From: an uncultured Actinomycetes bacterium
GTDB lineage: Bacteria > Actinomycetota > Coriobacteriia > Coriobacteriales > Atopobiaceae
Direction of reading: 5' to 3'
DNA: 64,000 bases
NCBI GenBank assembly: GCA_900314645.1
Contig: OMWB01000001.1
Span: forward strand, 124,001-188,000
Part shown: piece by piece, positions 34,620 to 42,961 of the stretch
Position numbering within the stretch: the first letter of the stretch is position 1
Layout: each line of letters starts with the position of its first letter
Made by a program: the position numbers and the translations under genes
Notes under the pieces: model-generated
Databases searched by the model: none
What the model was told of the DNA's origin: nothing
What the model saw: the letters and a program-made list of their open reading frames with translations, nothing else

Positions 34620-36403
34620 TGCCTGGACCCCATGGCGCTCGCGGTGACCTGCGCCGCGCACGTGACAGCAAGGGTGCTGTGCTGCGCCTCTTGAGCTACC
34701 TCAAGCCCCACGCAGGAGCGCTCGTCCTCGTGGTGCTGATGACCCTTGCCGCCTCGCTCTTCTCGGTGCTGCAGCCTACCGTCACGGGCGGCATCACCAC
34801 GGCCCTCTATGAGGGCGTCTCTGGAGGCACCTTTGACTGGGACAGGATCACGGGCCTGCTTGTGGCGTTGGCGGGCATCTACGTGGCGTCTCAGGCGTTC
34901 CAGGCCATTCAGGGCATCGTTATGAATCGCGTGACCATCAAGGTGTTGCAGGGCCTGCGCGACGAGATTGACGAGAAGGTTCACCGCCTGCCGCTCAACT
35001 ACTACGACGCCCGCGCCAATGGAGATATCCTCTCGATCATCACGAATGACGTGGACATGGTCGACGGCGCCATCAGCCGTAACCTCACACAGCTGGTGAG
35101 CCAGTTGGTCATGGTCATCGGCATCTTCATCATGATGCTGCGTATCTCGGGTTGGCTGACGCTCATCGCGGTGGCGATGGTCCCCATCTCGCTGTTCGCA
35201 TCCATGGGCGTCATCATGAAGAGTCGCACCTACTTTGCTGCCCAGCAGAGCCAGCTGGGTGACTTGAACGGCTATATCGAGGAGCTCTACGACGGCCAAA
35301 ACGTGGTGCAGGCCTTCAACTATCAGAAGCGTGCGACCCGTCGCTTTGAGGAACTGAACGCCACGCTCGCCACTACGGCGCGCAAGGCGTCGGTGGCTGC
35401 AGGCTCCATCAGGCCCATCACCATGGTCGTGACCAACTTGGGTTACGCGCTCTCGGCGGCACTTGGATGCCTCTTCGCGCTGCAGGGTCGCATCGCCGTG
35501 GGTGACGTGCAGGCGATGCTGCAGTATACGCGGCAGTTCTCACAGCCGTTTACGCAGATTGCTGCTATGGCGGGCAGCCTCGGTGCGGCTCTAGCCGCGG
35601 CAGAGCGCGTCTTCGACTTGCTTGATGCCGAGGAGCAGGTGGCAGATCCCGTGCCAGGTGAGGTGCCGGCCACAGATGAGGGCACGGTCAGCTTCAGCCA
35701 CGTTCAGTTTGGATACACGCCTGACAAACAGCTGATGCACGACGTCAACTTCACGGTGGAGCCAGGCCAGAAGGTGGCCATCGTCGGCCCCACGGGTGCG
35801 GGCAAGACCACACTGGTGAACTTGCTCATGCGCTTCTATGAGGTGGATGGCGGAAACATCGTGGTTGACGGCGTGCCCACCCGCGACATGACGCGCGAGG
35901 AGCTGCGCAGCCGCTTTGGCATGGTGCTCCAGGACACGTGGCTCTTCGAGGGGACGGTTCGCGAGAACCTGGCATACGGCCGCGACGGTGCGACCGACAG
36001 CGACATCGTGCGTGCTGCCAAGGCGGCGAGCGTGGACTCCATCATCCGCACGATGCCGGGCGGCTATGACATGGTCCTCACCACGGGCGCCTCAAACGTG
36101 AGCCAGGGCGAGCGCCAGCTTTTGACCATCGCCCGCGCACTGGTGGCAGACCCCGAGGTCATGATCCTGGACGAGGCGACCTCGAACGTCGATGCCCGAA
36201 CTGAGCAGGTGATTCAGGATGCCATGGCCGAGCTGCTGCGCGGCCGCACGAGCTTTGTCATTGCGCACCGACTGTCCACCATTCGCGATGCGGACAAGAT
36301 TCTCTACATGGAGCACGGCGACATCCTGGAGACCGGCACGCACGACGAGCTCATGGAGCTGAACGGCCGCTACGCCGCGCTCTACAACTCGCAGTTTGCG
36401 TGA
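34619..36403 (+). CDS. ABC exporter half-transporter B (canonical ATP site)
   Basis: A 594-residue partner of the preceding subunit, translationally coupled through a TAATG overlap. Membrane domain about 20-330; nucleotide-binding domain about 350-590 with Walker A GPTGAGKTT, signature NVSQGERQLL and Walker B VMILDEATSNVD carrying the catalytic Glu, plus the H-loop IAHRLSTIRDAD. The SQGE signature variant is usual in the consensus partner of heterodimeric exporters. The two genes form one transporter. A YbaK-type gene follows 19 nt later and may be co-transcribed. Confidence 0.92.
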   Translation: MPGPHGARGDLRRARDSKGAVLRLLSYLKPHAGALVLVVLMTLAASLFSVLQPTVTGGITTALYEGVSGGTFDWDRITGLLVALAGIYVASQAFQAIQGIVMNRVTIKVLQGLRDEIDEKVHRLPLNYYDARANGDILSIITNDVDMVDGAISRNLTQLVSQLVMVIGIFIMMLRISGWLTLIAVAMVPISLFASMGVIMKSRTYFAAQQSQLGDLNGYIEELYDGQNVVQAFNYQKRATRRFEELNATLATTARKASVAAGSIRPITMVVTNLGYALSAALGCLFALQGRIAVGDVQAMLQYTRQFSQPFTQIAAMAGSLGAALAAAERVFDLLDAEEQVADPVPGEVPATDEGTVSFSHVQFGYTPDKQLMHDVNFTVEPGQKVAIVGPTGAGKTTLVNLLMRFYEVDGGNIVVDGVPTRDMTREELRSRFGMVLQDTWLFEGTVRENLAYGRDGATDSDIVRAAKAASVDSIIRTMPGGYDMVLTTGASNVSQGERQLLTIARALVADPEVMILDEATSNVDARTEQVIQDAMAELLRGRTSFVIAHRLSTIRDADKILYMEHGDILETGTHDELMELNGRYAALYNSQFA

Positions 36404-36422
36404 GGCGCGGCAGGGGAGAGCC

Positions 36423-36917
36423 ATGACAGAGACGGAGCTGTATAACCTGCTTGACCAGCGCGGCATTGCCTACGAGGTGGCGCATCACCCGGCTGTGATG
36501 ACAGTGGCTGAGGCAGCGGAGGTCGTGCCAGACCGCGGGGCGCCAACCAAGAACCTCTTCCTGCGCGACGACAAGAAGCGCCAGTTCTTCTTGGTGACGG
36601 CTTTGGTGGAGACGCAGGTTGACCTGCGCCACCTGCACGAGCGGCTCGGCAGCCGAAGGCTTTCGTTTGCAAGCGCGGAGCTGCTGAAGGAGAAGCTGGG
36701 CCTTGAGCCAGGTTCCGTCACGCCGTTTGGCGTCCTCAACGACACGTCGCACGAGGTGACGCTCGTCTTTGATGAGGGTCTGCGTCACGCACGCTTCGAC
36801 GCGCATCCGCTCGTCAACACGGCGACGCTCTACGTGGAGATGGATGACGTGCTGCCGCTGTTTGAGAGCTTTGGCACTCAGGTCTCGTTCTGTAGCCTCA
36901 CCAATTGCGGATGTTGA
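36423..36917 (+). CDS. YbaK/ProX-type aminoacyl-tRNA deacylase
   Basis: A 164-residue protein of the YbaK/EbsC (INS-like) superfamily. It most resembles the ProXp-ala/PrdX branch, which clears mischarged Ala-tRNA(Pro): GAPTKNLFLRDDKKRQFFLV near residue 39 contains the conserved Lys, and GSVTPFGVLND near 100 and FDAHPLVNTATLYV near 125 are branch motifs. ATG 36423 follows CAGGGGAGAG. The stop codon lies inside one arm of the terminator stem shared with the LacI gene. Confidence 0.88.
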   Translation: MTETELYNLLDQRGIAYEVAHHPAVMTVAEAAEVVPDRGAPTKNLFLRDDKKRQFFLVTALVETQVDLRHLHERLGSRRLSFASAELLKEKLGLEPGSVTPFGVLNDTSHEVTLVFDEGLRHARFDAHPLVNTATLYVEMDDVLPLFESFGTQVSFCSLTNCGC

Positions 36918-36948
36918 CCAAGAAGGCACCCCGGGCGTCAACATCCGC
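36907..36948. terminator. bidirectional terminator between YbaK-type and LacI genes
   Basis: A perfect 12-bp stem, GCGGATGTTGAC (36907-36918) with GTCAACATCCGC (36937-36948). The left arm overlaps the last codons of the YbaK-type gene, and the right arm ends 2 nt from the LacI stop. A T-tract is lacking on both sides. Confidence 0.7.
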
Positions 36949-36949
36949 C

Positions 36950-37972
36950 TTAGAAGCCGAGTGTGGTCTCGCGCTCTATCACTTCGTGATCGACGACGAT
37001 GTGCGTTTCTGAGGGCTTCGCTCCGCCGAGCATCTCCAGGAGTGCCCGCATGGCCTCTTCTGCCATCTGGGCGGTGTGGCGCCTGACGGTGGAGATGGTG
37101 GGGGTGGAGATGCGCGAGTAGATGGAGTCGTCCATACCGATGACCAGCACATCTTTGCCTACGGCAATACCGTGTGCCTTCAAGGCATTGACGACGCCCA
37201 GGGCGACGCGGTCACCCAGTGCAACCACGCCGTCGAACGAGTAGCCGTCCTCGAGGCAGCTGCTTACCAGATGCTCGGCCTCGATGAGACTGGTCTCTTT
37301 GTGCGGCCCCTCAAGCACGAGGTTCTTGTCGAGGACGATGTTGTGTTCCTCAAGGTAGGCGTAGTAGCCGGCTGCTTGGTCATGCTCGGCGGTGCGATAG
37401 AGCGAGGCCGAGACGCTGGCCAGTGCCACGCGCTTGCAGCCGCGCTCAAAGAGGGTAGCCGTCATGTCGTAGCTCAGGCGAGGGAGGTCATTGCCGACAA
37501 AGACCTCGCGTGCTACGCCGGTGGTGCCCGTGTGGTCGATGTGCACGACGGGGATGTCCACGTTGGCCTCGATGCGAGACTGCGTGGTGCCGCCAATGTA
37601 GACGATGCCATCCACCTGCTTGGACAACAGGCCATAGATGTAGGAAGACTCGCGCTCGGGGTCGTTGGCCGTGTTGCAGATGTAAGAGGAGTAGCCAGCT
37701 TCGCGCAGGCGCCCCTCAACGGCCAAGACAAGGGTGGAGAAGAAGTCGTTGCTCACGTCGGGCGTGAGGATGGCTACCGTCTTGGTAGACGACTCGCGCA
37801 GGCTCTTAGCGGCAAAGTTGGCGACGTAACCCTGCTCACGTGCGATGCGCTCAACCAGCTCGCGCGTCTTCTCTGAGTAGTTGCCCTTCTGGTTCAGCAC
37901 GTTTGACACGGTGGCTGTGCTTACGCCAGCCAGCTTGGCAATGTCGTAGATGGAGACGGCGCGTTTTGCCAT
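36950..37972 (-). CDS. LacI family transcriptional regulator
   Basis: A 340-residue LacI-type repressor: N-terminal helix-turn-helix SIYDIAKLAGVSTATVSNVLN (residues about 7-27, with a hinge helix near 55) and a periplasmic-binding-like sensor domain (about 65-335) with ILTPDVSNDFFSTLV, DGIVYIGG and VIGMDDSIYSRISTPTISTV. It should bind a sugar effector. ATG 37972 is preceded on the minus strand by GGAGGTATCCC. No sugar operon lies immediately beside it, so the target may be itself plus distant genes. A dyad overlapping its own -10 box suggests autoregulation. Confidence 0.92.
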   Translation of the reverse strand: MAKRAVSIYDIAKLAGVSTATVSNVLNQKGNYSEKTRELVERIAREQGYVANFAAKSLRESSTKTVAILTPDVSNDFFSTLVLAVEGRLREAGYSSYICNTANDPERESSYIYGLLSKQVDGIVYIGGTTQSRIEANVDIPVVHIDHTGTTGVAREVFVGNDLPRLSYDMTATLFERGCKRVALASVSASLYRTAEHDQAAGYYAYLEEHNIVLDKNLVLEGPHKETSLIEAEHLVSSCLEDGYSFDGVVALGDRVALGVVNALKAHGIAVGKDVLVIGMDDSIYSRISTPTISTVRRHTAQMAEEAMRALLEMLGGAKPSETHIVVDHEVIERETTLGF

Positions 37973-37992
37973 GGGATACCTCCGCAGTGAAT

Positions 37993-38014
37993 CGGTTTAC
38001 GCTCATTGTAACCG
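37993..38014 (-). promoter_or_regulatory. LacI gene promoter with overlapping dyad
   Basis: CGGTTTAC (37993-38000) faces GTAACCG (38008-38014) across 7 nt. On the minus strand the dyad encloses a TACAAT -10-like box (38005-38010) about 33 nt before the ATG. This is a plausible autoregulatory operator, but the -35 is not clear. Confidence 0.45.
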
Positions 38015-38082
38015 AGGTCACTTGTATGTGCTCATCTGCACGTAGATAACGAATCGTCTACGGATTTCGACCGTACGTTTGG

Positions 38083-38631
38083 TTACCACGTATGAGTGGT
38101 GAAGAGGGGGTCATCCTCCCAAAGACAGACCTCTCCCGCCTCAAGCGAGCGCGGCACGTCAATGATCCGCTGGTTGGAGGACCCGCGGAAGCGCAGGGTT
38201 ATGTCCTTGAGGTCCTGCACAAAGGGTCCGTCGACAAGCACGTCTACCAGCGAGAGCATGCGCATCACCGTAACGGTGTGCGCGCGGCTTGGACCGTCAA
38301 CCAGCTGGTCCCAGGTAAAGCCCGAGTAGGCCCAAACGTTTTTGTCAGGCCGCTCGCTGCGCACCCGCTCAAGGAGCGCGATCAACGTCTCTTGGTTCTC
38401 CGGCTCAAACGGCTCGCCGCCTAGAAGGGTGAGCCCATCGATATACGAAGGCTCAAGGCTCTCAAGAATCTTGTCCTCCACCTCACGCGTAAACGGCTCT
38501 CCAGCCTCAAACGCCCACGTCCCCGGATTGAAGCAGTTAAAACAGTGATGCCGACACCCCGAGACAAAGAGTGTCGTCCTCACCCCAGCCCCGTTAGCGA
38601 TGTCACAGAATTTGATTTCCGAGTAGTTCAT
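38083..38631 (-). CDS. nrdG: anaerobic ribonucleotide reductase activating enzyme
   Basis: A 182-residue radical-SAM activase that generates the glycyl radical of NrdD. The cluster motif is CRHHCFNC (Cys26, Cys30, Cys33); GLTLLGGEPFEPENQ near residue 66 is the SAM-binding GGEP motif. The opening MNYSEIKFCDIANGAG is typical of NrdG, so the start at 38631 is firm, yet no purine-rich ribosome site precedes it: the upstream bases are CGCCCACCACAGC, the end of a long inverted repeat. It lies 244 nt downstream of nrdD in the same direction, with two structured repeats between. Confidence 0.94.
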   Translation of the reverse strand: MNYSEIKFCDIANGAGVRTTLFVSGCRHHCFNCFNPGTWAFEAGEPFTREVEDKILESLEPSYIDGLTLLGGEPFEPENQETLIALLERVRSERPDKNVWAYSGFTWDQLVDGPSRAHTVTVMRMLSLVDVLVDGPFVQDLKDITLRFRGSSNQRIIDVPRSLEAGEVCLWEDDPLFTTHTW

Positions 38632-38637
38632 GCTGTG

Positions 38638-38756
38638 GTGGGCGAATGCTTTATGCGCTGCTCAGACAGTCCTCGCCTCAGGTCGCGCGACGCCACACTG
38701 CGTGTGGCTGCGCGACCTGGGCTGTGGAACTCGCATCGCACAAAGCATTCGCCCAC
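38638..38756. repeat. conserved-core, variable-stem element, copy 1 (between nrdD and nrdG)
   Basis: The outer stem is 38638-38657 with 38737-38756 (20 bp, one mismatch). The core strands are CTGCTCAGACAGTCCTCGC (38658-38676) and GCTGTGGAACTCGCAT (38721-38736). An inner stem pairs GGTCGCGC (38681-38688) with GCGCGACC (38710-38717), topped by GCCACAC (38692-38698) with GTGTGGC (38702-38708). Both core strands recur at 38812-38849 (inverted) and 59586-59666 with different outer stems. Confidence 0.92.
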
Positions 38757-38791
38757 TCCGTACTTCTCCGAGAAGTGCGATGCAACTACAA

Positions 38792-38869
38792 GCGTCAGCC
38801 CTGTTCCTTCCATGCGAGTTCCGCAGCGTAGCGAGGACTGTTTGAGCAGGGAAGGAACAGGGCTGACGC
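38792..38869. repeat. conserved-core, variable-stem element, copy 2 (inverted, minus orientation)
   Basis: The outer stem is 38792-38811 with 38850-38869 (20 bp, perfect). On the minus strand it holds the core strands CTGCTCAAACAGTCCTCGC (38849-38831) and GCTGCGGAACTCGCAT (38827-38812), but the inner hairpin of the other copies is replaced by 3 nt. It ends 6 nt from the nrdD stop codon and could act as the nrdD 3' hairpin. Confidence 0.92.
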
Positions 38870-38875
38870 CGAGCG

Positions 38876-41098
38876 TTACAGGTGCAACACGCGATCCTTG
38901 ATCTCCTGCGTGCGGCCTTGGTTCCAGTACTGGGTGCCGATGTATCCGCAGGTACGGCGGGCGACGTTCATCTTGGACTGGTCGCGATTGCCGCAGTTGG
39001 GGCACTCCCACACCAGCTTGCCGTCGTCCTCTACGATCTGAATCTCGCCGTCATAGCCGCAGCACTGGCAGTAGTCGCTCTTGGTGTTGAGCTCTGCATA
39101 CATGATGTTGTCGTAGATGTACTGCATGACCTTGATGACGGCTCCGAGGTTGTCCTGCATGTTGGGAACCTCGACGTAGCTGATGGCTCCACCGGGGGAG
39201 AGGCGCTGGAAGGCGCTCTCAAAGCGCAGCTTGGTGAAGGCGTCGATCTCCTCGGTCACGTGCACGTGGTAGCTGTTGGTGACATAGCCCTTGTCAGTGA
39301 TGCCCTGGATGATGCCAAAGCGACGCTGCAGGCACTTGGCAAACTTATAGGTGACCGACTCGATGGGGGTCCCATAGACGGAGTAGTCGATGTCCTCGGC
39401 AAGCTTCCACTCGGTGCACTTGTCGTTCATCTTCTGCATGACGGAAAGGGCGAAGTCAGTTGCCTGCGGGTCAGTATGGCTGTAGCCAGTCATGTACCTC
39501 ACGCACTCGTAGAGGCCCGCGTAACCCAGACTGATGGTGGAGTAGCCACCGTACAGCAGGCAGTCGATCTTCTCGCCCTTGTTGAGGCGGGCCAGCGCGC
39601 CGTACTGCCACAGGATGGGGGCTGCGTCGGAGAGCGTGCCCCTCAGGCGCTCGTGGCGGCAGCGGAGTGCACGGTGGCAGAGCTCCAGGCGATCCTCAAA
39701 GACCTCCCAGAAGCGGTCCATGTCGCGGCCGGAGGAGAGGGCCACATCAGGCAGGTTGATGGTGACGACGCCCTGGTTGAAGCGGCCATAGTACTTGGGC
39801 TTGCCCGGCTCGTAGTTCTTGGCGCGTGCCACGTTGTTGAAGCCGTTGCCCGAGCGGTCAGGCGTCAGGAACGAGCGGCAGCCCATGCAGGTGTAGGTGT
39901 CGCCGTTGCCCTCGGTCTCGCCCTTGGAGAGCTTGTACTCCTTCATCTTCTTTTCGGAGATGTAGTCCGGCACCATGCGCTTGGCGGTGCACTTAGCGGC
40001 CAGCTTGGTGAGGTAGAAGTACGGGGTGCCCTCGGTCAGGTTGTCGGGCTCGAGCACGTAGATGAGCTTGGGGAACGCCGGCGTGATCCAGACGCCCTTC
40101 TCGTTCTTGACGCCCTGGTAGCGCTGGCGCAGCATCTCCTCGATGATGAGGGCGAGGTCGGCCTTCTCCTGCGCGTTGCGTGCCTCGTTGAGGTACATGA
40201 AGACCGTGATGAACGGGGCCTGGCCGTTGGTGGTCATGAGGGTGACCACCTGATACTGGATGGTCTGTACGCCGCGGGCGATTTCTTCGTGCAGGCGCTT
40301 CTCAACCATCTCGTCGATCTGCTCGGGCGAGGCCTTGAAGCCGATGGTCTCCATCTCGGAGTAGACGGAGCGGCGAATCTTCTTGCGGCTGACGTCCACA
40401 AACGGTGCGAGGTGCGTCAGGCTGATGGACTGGCCGCCGTACTGGCAGCTGGCTACCTGGGCGATGATCTGCGTTGCGATGTTGCAGGCGGTGGAGAAGC
40501 TGTGCGGGCGCTCGATGAGCGTGCCGGAGATGACGGTGCCGTTCTGCAGCATGTCCTCGAGGTTGACGAGGTCGCAGTTGTGCATGTGCTGCGCGTAGTA
40601 GTCGGCGTCATGGAAATGGATGATGCCGGCGTTATGGGCCTCAACGACCTCGGCGGGAAGCAGCGCGCGCATGGCCAGATCTTTGGAGACCTCGCCGGCC
40701 ATGTAGTCGCGCTGGACCGAGACGACGGTGGGATTCTTGTTGGAGTTCTCCTGCTTGACCTCTTCGTTGTTGCTCTCGATGAGCGTGAGGATCTTGTCGT
40801 CAGTGGTGTTCTTCTGACGCTTCTGGTTCTGCAGGTAGCGATAGATGATGTACTTGCGGGCAACCGTGAAGCGGTCGAGCGCCATCAGCTGATCCTCGAC
40901 GAGGTCTTGGACCTCCTCAACCGTTACGGTGTGGCCGGCGGCCCTACAACGGTCCTCGACGTTGAGGGAGGCAAACGTGACCTCGCGCGGGGTAAGGCGC
41001 TCGGCCTCGGGAACCTCTGCGTTGGCGGCCTTGATGGCGTTCTCGATCTTGGTGAGGTCGAACATGACCTCCGAGCCATTGCGCTTGATGATCTTCAT
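38876..41098 (-). CDS. nrdD: anaerobic (class III) ribonucleoside-triphosphate reductase
   Basis: A 740-residue glycyl-radical enzyme that reduces NTPs to dNTPs under anoxia. An ATP-cone regulatory domain occupies about 1-95 (KIIKRNGSEVMFDLTKIENA); the barrel follows; a C-terminal zinc site is CQCCGYDGE...CPNCGNRD; the glycyl-radical loop RRTCGYIGTQYWNQGR puts the radical Gly near residue 719. Catalytic cysteines lie in the barrel. ATG 41098 is used rather than the non-ATG extension to 41122; GGGGGGAAG lies upstream. The promoter region holds NrdR boxes (41252-41299) and a leader terminator. Confidence 0.95.
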   Translation of the reverse strand: MKIIKRNGSEVMFDLTKIENAIKAANAEVPEAERLTPREVTFASLNVEDRCRAAGHTVTVEEVQDLVEDQLMALDRFTVARKYIIYRYLQNQKRQKNTTDDKILTLIESNNEEVKQENSNKNPTVVSVQRDYMAGEVSKDLAMRALLPAEVVEAHNAGIIHFHDADYYAQHMHNCDLVNLEDMLQNGTVISGTLIERPHSFSTACNIATQIIAQVASCQYGGQSISLTHLAPFVDVSRKKIRRSVYSEMETIGFKASPEQIDEMVEKRLHEEIARGVQTIQYQVVTLMTTNGQAPFITVFMYLNEARNAQEKADLALIIEEMLRQRYQGVKNEKGVWITPAFPKLIYVLEPDNLTEGTPYFYLTKLAAKCTAKRMVPDYISEKKMKEYKLSKGETEGNGDTYTCMGCRSFLTPDRSGNGFNNVARAKNYEPGKPKYYGRFNQGVVTINLPDVALSSGRDMDRFWEVFEDRLELCHRALRCRHERLRGTLSDAAPILWQYGALARLNKGEKIDCLLYGGYSTISLGYAGLYECVRYMTGYSHTDPQATDFALSVMQKMNDKCTEWKLAEDIDYSVYGTPIESVTYKFAKCLQRRFGIIQGITDKGYVTNSYHVHVTEEIDAFTKLRFESAFQRLSPGGAISYVEVPNMQDNLGAVIKVMQYIYDNIMYAELNTKSDYCQCCGYDGEIQIVEDDGKLVWECPNCGNRDQSKMNVARRTCGYIGTQYWNQGRTQEIKDRVLHL

Positions 41099-41165
41099 AG
41101 CTGGCGCTTCCCCCCGCGTCAAAGATGTCTATCCTTAAGCCTGCACCTTACCGCACCCACCGGCC

Positions 41166-41194
41166 AAAAAAACGACGCGCCACAGGACGCGTCG
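41166..41194 (-). terminator. intrinsic terminator within the nrdD leader
   Basis: On the minus strand CGACGCG pairs with CGCGTCG (41188-41194 with 41173-41179), followed by seven U (41172-41166). It lies about 70 nt before the nrdD ATG and downstream of the NrdR boxes, so it would stop nrdD transcripts unless bypassed. A second hairpin, ACCCA-N5-TGGGT (41197-41211), precedes it. It could be an attenuator or the end of a short RNA. Confidence 0.7.
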
Positions 41195-41251
41195 GTACCC
41201 AAGTGCTGGGTGGCAAGTGGAACGGCTGCGTTTAGGCTTATATCTACTATG

Positions 41252-41299
41252 CCACAAGATGTTGTGTTGTGTGGTGTTGAAAAGCGCAACCTGTGGTAG
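41252..41299 (-). promoter_or_regulatory. NrdR box pair upstream of nrdD
   Basis: CCACAAGATGTTGTGT (41252-41267) on the minus strand reads ACACAACATCTTGTGG, matching the NrdR consensus ACACWATATCTTGTGT at nearly every position. A weaker copy lies at 41284-41299, start-to-start spacing 32 bp, the usual spacing for paired NrdR boxes. NrdR represses ribonucleotide reductase genes when dATP is high. The nrdR gene is not in the window. Confidence 0.75.
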
Positions 41300-41548
41300 A
41301 TAGGTTGTAGAAAAGGATGCCTTCAAGCTGTAGAAAACCAATTCGTCGCAGGTAGCGAAATTGCGTGTTCTCTAGCACTTACAGTTGGCAACGAAAGGCT
41401 CTCCGTAAATGGTGTGATGGTTTCCGCGGATGGCTTGGAACGGTTTTTGGAGTCGCCCACGATTCCTTCACGAACCAAGCCGAACACGCTAGGATGTCTC
41501 CTATAGCTTATGGGCATGTGTTGAAAACTGGCGTGTGCGGGAGGGGAC
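41300..41548. other. gap between nrdD regulatory region and msrA
   Basis: With the nrdD leader (41099-41299) this makes a 450-base gene-free stretch. Beyond the NrdR boxes, no convincing gene is seen: the open frames here are short, carry no recognisable motif and lack ribosome sites. A direct upstream signal for msrA is only a GGGAGGGG ribosome site at 41540-41547. Confidence 0.5.
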
Positions 41549-42091
41549 ATGGACTCAGAGATCCACACCATCTATCTTGCGGGCGGCTGCTTCTGGGGTA
41601 TTGAACACCTGATGAAGGCCTTGCCGGGCGTGGTGGACACGGCGTGCGGATACGCCAATGGCACAGGTGCTGCCGATGCGGATTACGCGACCGTATGCAC
41701 AGGTACGACGGGGTTTCGCGAGACGGTTCGCGTGCGCTACGATCCCCAGCGCACGTCCATCGATGCCCTTCTGTACGCGCTCTTCCAGGTGATTGAGCCG
41801 GAGGCCATAAACCGCCAGGGTGCAGACGTGGGCACGCAGTACCAGGCGGGCATCTATTGGCTGCCCGGGGACACCCAGGCCGAGGCCGACGTGGTGCGCG
41901 TGTGCAGCTATGAGCGCGCTCGGCACGAGGGCTTTGCGGTGGAAGTCAAGCCGCTCGAGAACTTCTTTGAGGCGGAGGAGTATCACCAGGACTATCTGGA
42001 CAAGAATCCTGGTGGCTACTGCCATGTGCCAAAGGCGAAGATCTTTGAGCTTGCGGGTTTGGTGTTTGACGAGAACTATTACCGCTCGTAG
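41549..42091 (+). CDS. msrA: peptide methionine sulfoxide reductase A
   Basis: A 180-residue MsrA that reduces the S-epimer of methionine sulfoxide in proteins. The catalytic motif AGGCFWGIEH places Cys14 as nucleophile; DVGTQYQAGIYW near residue 92 and AEEYHQDYLDKNPGGYC near 146 are family motifs, the latter with a likely resolving Cys. ATG 41549 is preceded by GGGAGGGG. The cytoplasmic enzyme lacks a signal peptide. A nuclease gene starts 6 nt after the stop and is probably co-transcribed. Confidence 0.95.
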   Translation: MDSEIHTIYLAGGCFWGIEHLMKALPGVVDTACGYANGTGAADADYATVCTGTTGFRETVRVRYDPQRTSIDALLYALFQVIEPEAINRQGADVGTQYQAGIYWLPGDTQAEADVVRVCSYERARHEGFAVEVKPLENFFEAEEYHQDYLDKNPGGYCHVPKAKIFELAGLVFDENYYRS

Positions 42092-42097
42092 CCTGCC

Positions 42098-42901
42098 GTG
42101 AAAAAGACGGGGGTACATCCACGAAGAGGCATCGCCCTGACGCTGGCGGTGCTGGTGCTTGCCGCATGCGTTGGCCTGGGCGTCATGCTGGGCACGCGCC
42201 TGTGGGGTGGCGGGCTTGCCTCATGGGGCGAGGTGACCGAGGCGGCTGCCTCCGAGCTTCCGTACCGCGAGGTCACATACACCGCATGGGATGGCGACGA
42301 GAGCCCGCAGTATTACCGCATCGTGGGCCAGGCAGTGGTGGATGTCGATATACCAGCAGGTCAGATATGGTATGCGCCGCTTGATAGGCTCGGGCGCACC
42401 GTGCGGGCGGCAGGCACTATTGATGCTCCGACCATGAAGGATGGGCTGGATCGGGAACGCGGCATTCTGCGGGGCCACGATCCGTCTGGGTGGGGCCATA
42501 ACGCGGAGACCGACATCGCGTTGCCCGACGGTACTACGTATCACGGATTCTTGTGGAATCGCTCGCACTTGGTTGCCAAATCGTTGGGTGGAAACGACGA
42601 GGTTGAGAATCTTGTCTGCGGTACACGGACGGAAAACGTGGGCGCCAATGACGGTGAAGGCGGCATGGCGTATGGGGAGGGCCTCGTTCGCACGTGGTTG
42701 CGTCGCAACCCAGACGGAACGGTCTTCTATTCTGCTATTCCGGCCTACGAGGGTAACGAGCTCGTCTGCAGGAGCGTCATCGTGGATATACGCTCCAGCG
42801 ATGGCACGCTTGACCTCGAGATTGAGGTGTACAACGCGGCGCTTGGCCACCGGATCGATTACGCGACGGGCGCATGGAGCCTCGAGGCGTCACCTGCGTA
42901 G
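42098..42901 (+). CDS. membrane-anchored or secreted DNA/RNA non-specific endonuclease
   Basis: A 267-residue protein with an N-terminal hydrophobic segment (about 11-33; LVLAACVGLG could be a lipobox) and a beta-beta-alpha-metal nuclease domain of the EndA/Sda1 type. The active-site region reads LWNRSHLVAKSLGG, where the His of RSH is the likely general base, followed by ENLVCGTRTENVGAND with the metal-binding Asn. Such enzymes degrade extracellular DNA for nutrition or uptake. The only usable start is GTG 42098, with no clear ribosome site, so translation is probably coupled to msrA. Confidence 0.85.
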   Translation: MKKTGVHPRRGIALTLAVLVLAACVGLGVMLGTRLWGGGLASWGEVTEAAASELPYREVTYTAWDGDESPQYYRIVGQAVVDVDIPAGQIWYAPLDRLGRTVRAAGTIDAPTMKDGLDRERGILRGHDPSGWGHNAETDIALPDGTTYHGFLWNRSHLVAKSLGGNDEVENLVCGTRTENVGANDGEGGMAYGEGLVRTWLRRNPDGTVFYSAIPAYEGNELVCRSVIVDIRSSDGTLDLEIEVYNAALGHRIDYATGAWSLEASPA

Positions 42902-42961
42902 ACGTGCCGTGTACCTGCTACCATGGACATGCTGAGATTACCGATCAGAGAGGTGTCTGCC

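Noticed and set aside
41173..41211. Cobalamin or other known riboswitch in the nrdD leader
   Set aside because: The leader is too short and lacks a B12-box-like sequence; only a terminator and one small hairpin are supported.
38882..41299. 805-residue plus-strand open frame
   Set aside because: Antisense to nrdD, whose identity is certain from its Gly-radical and zinc motifs.
41323..41571. 82-residue minus-strand frame upstream of msrA
   Set aside because: It overlaps the msrA start, lacks a ribosome site and has no recognisable feature.
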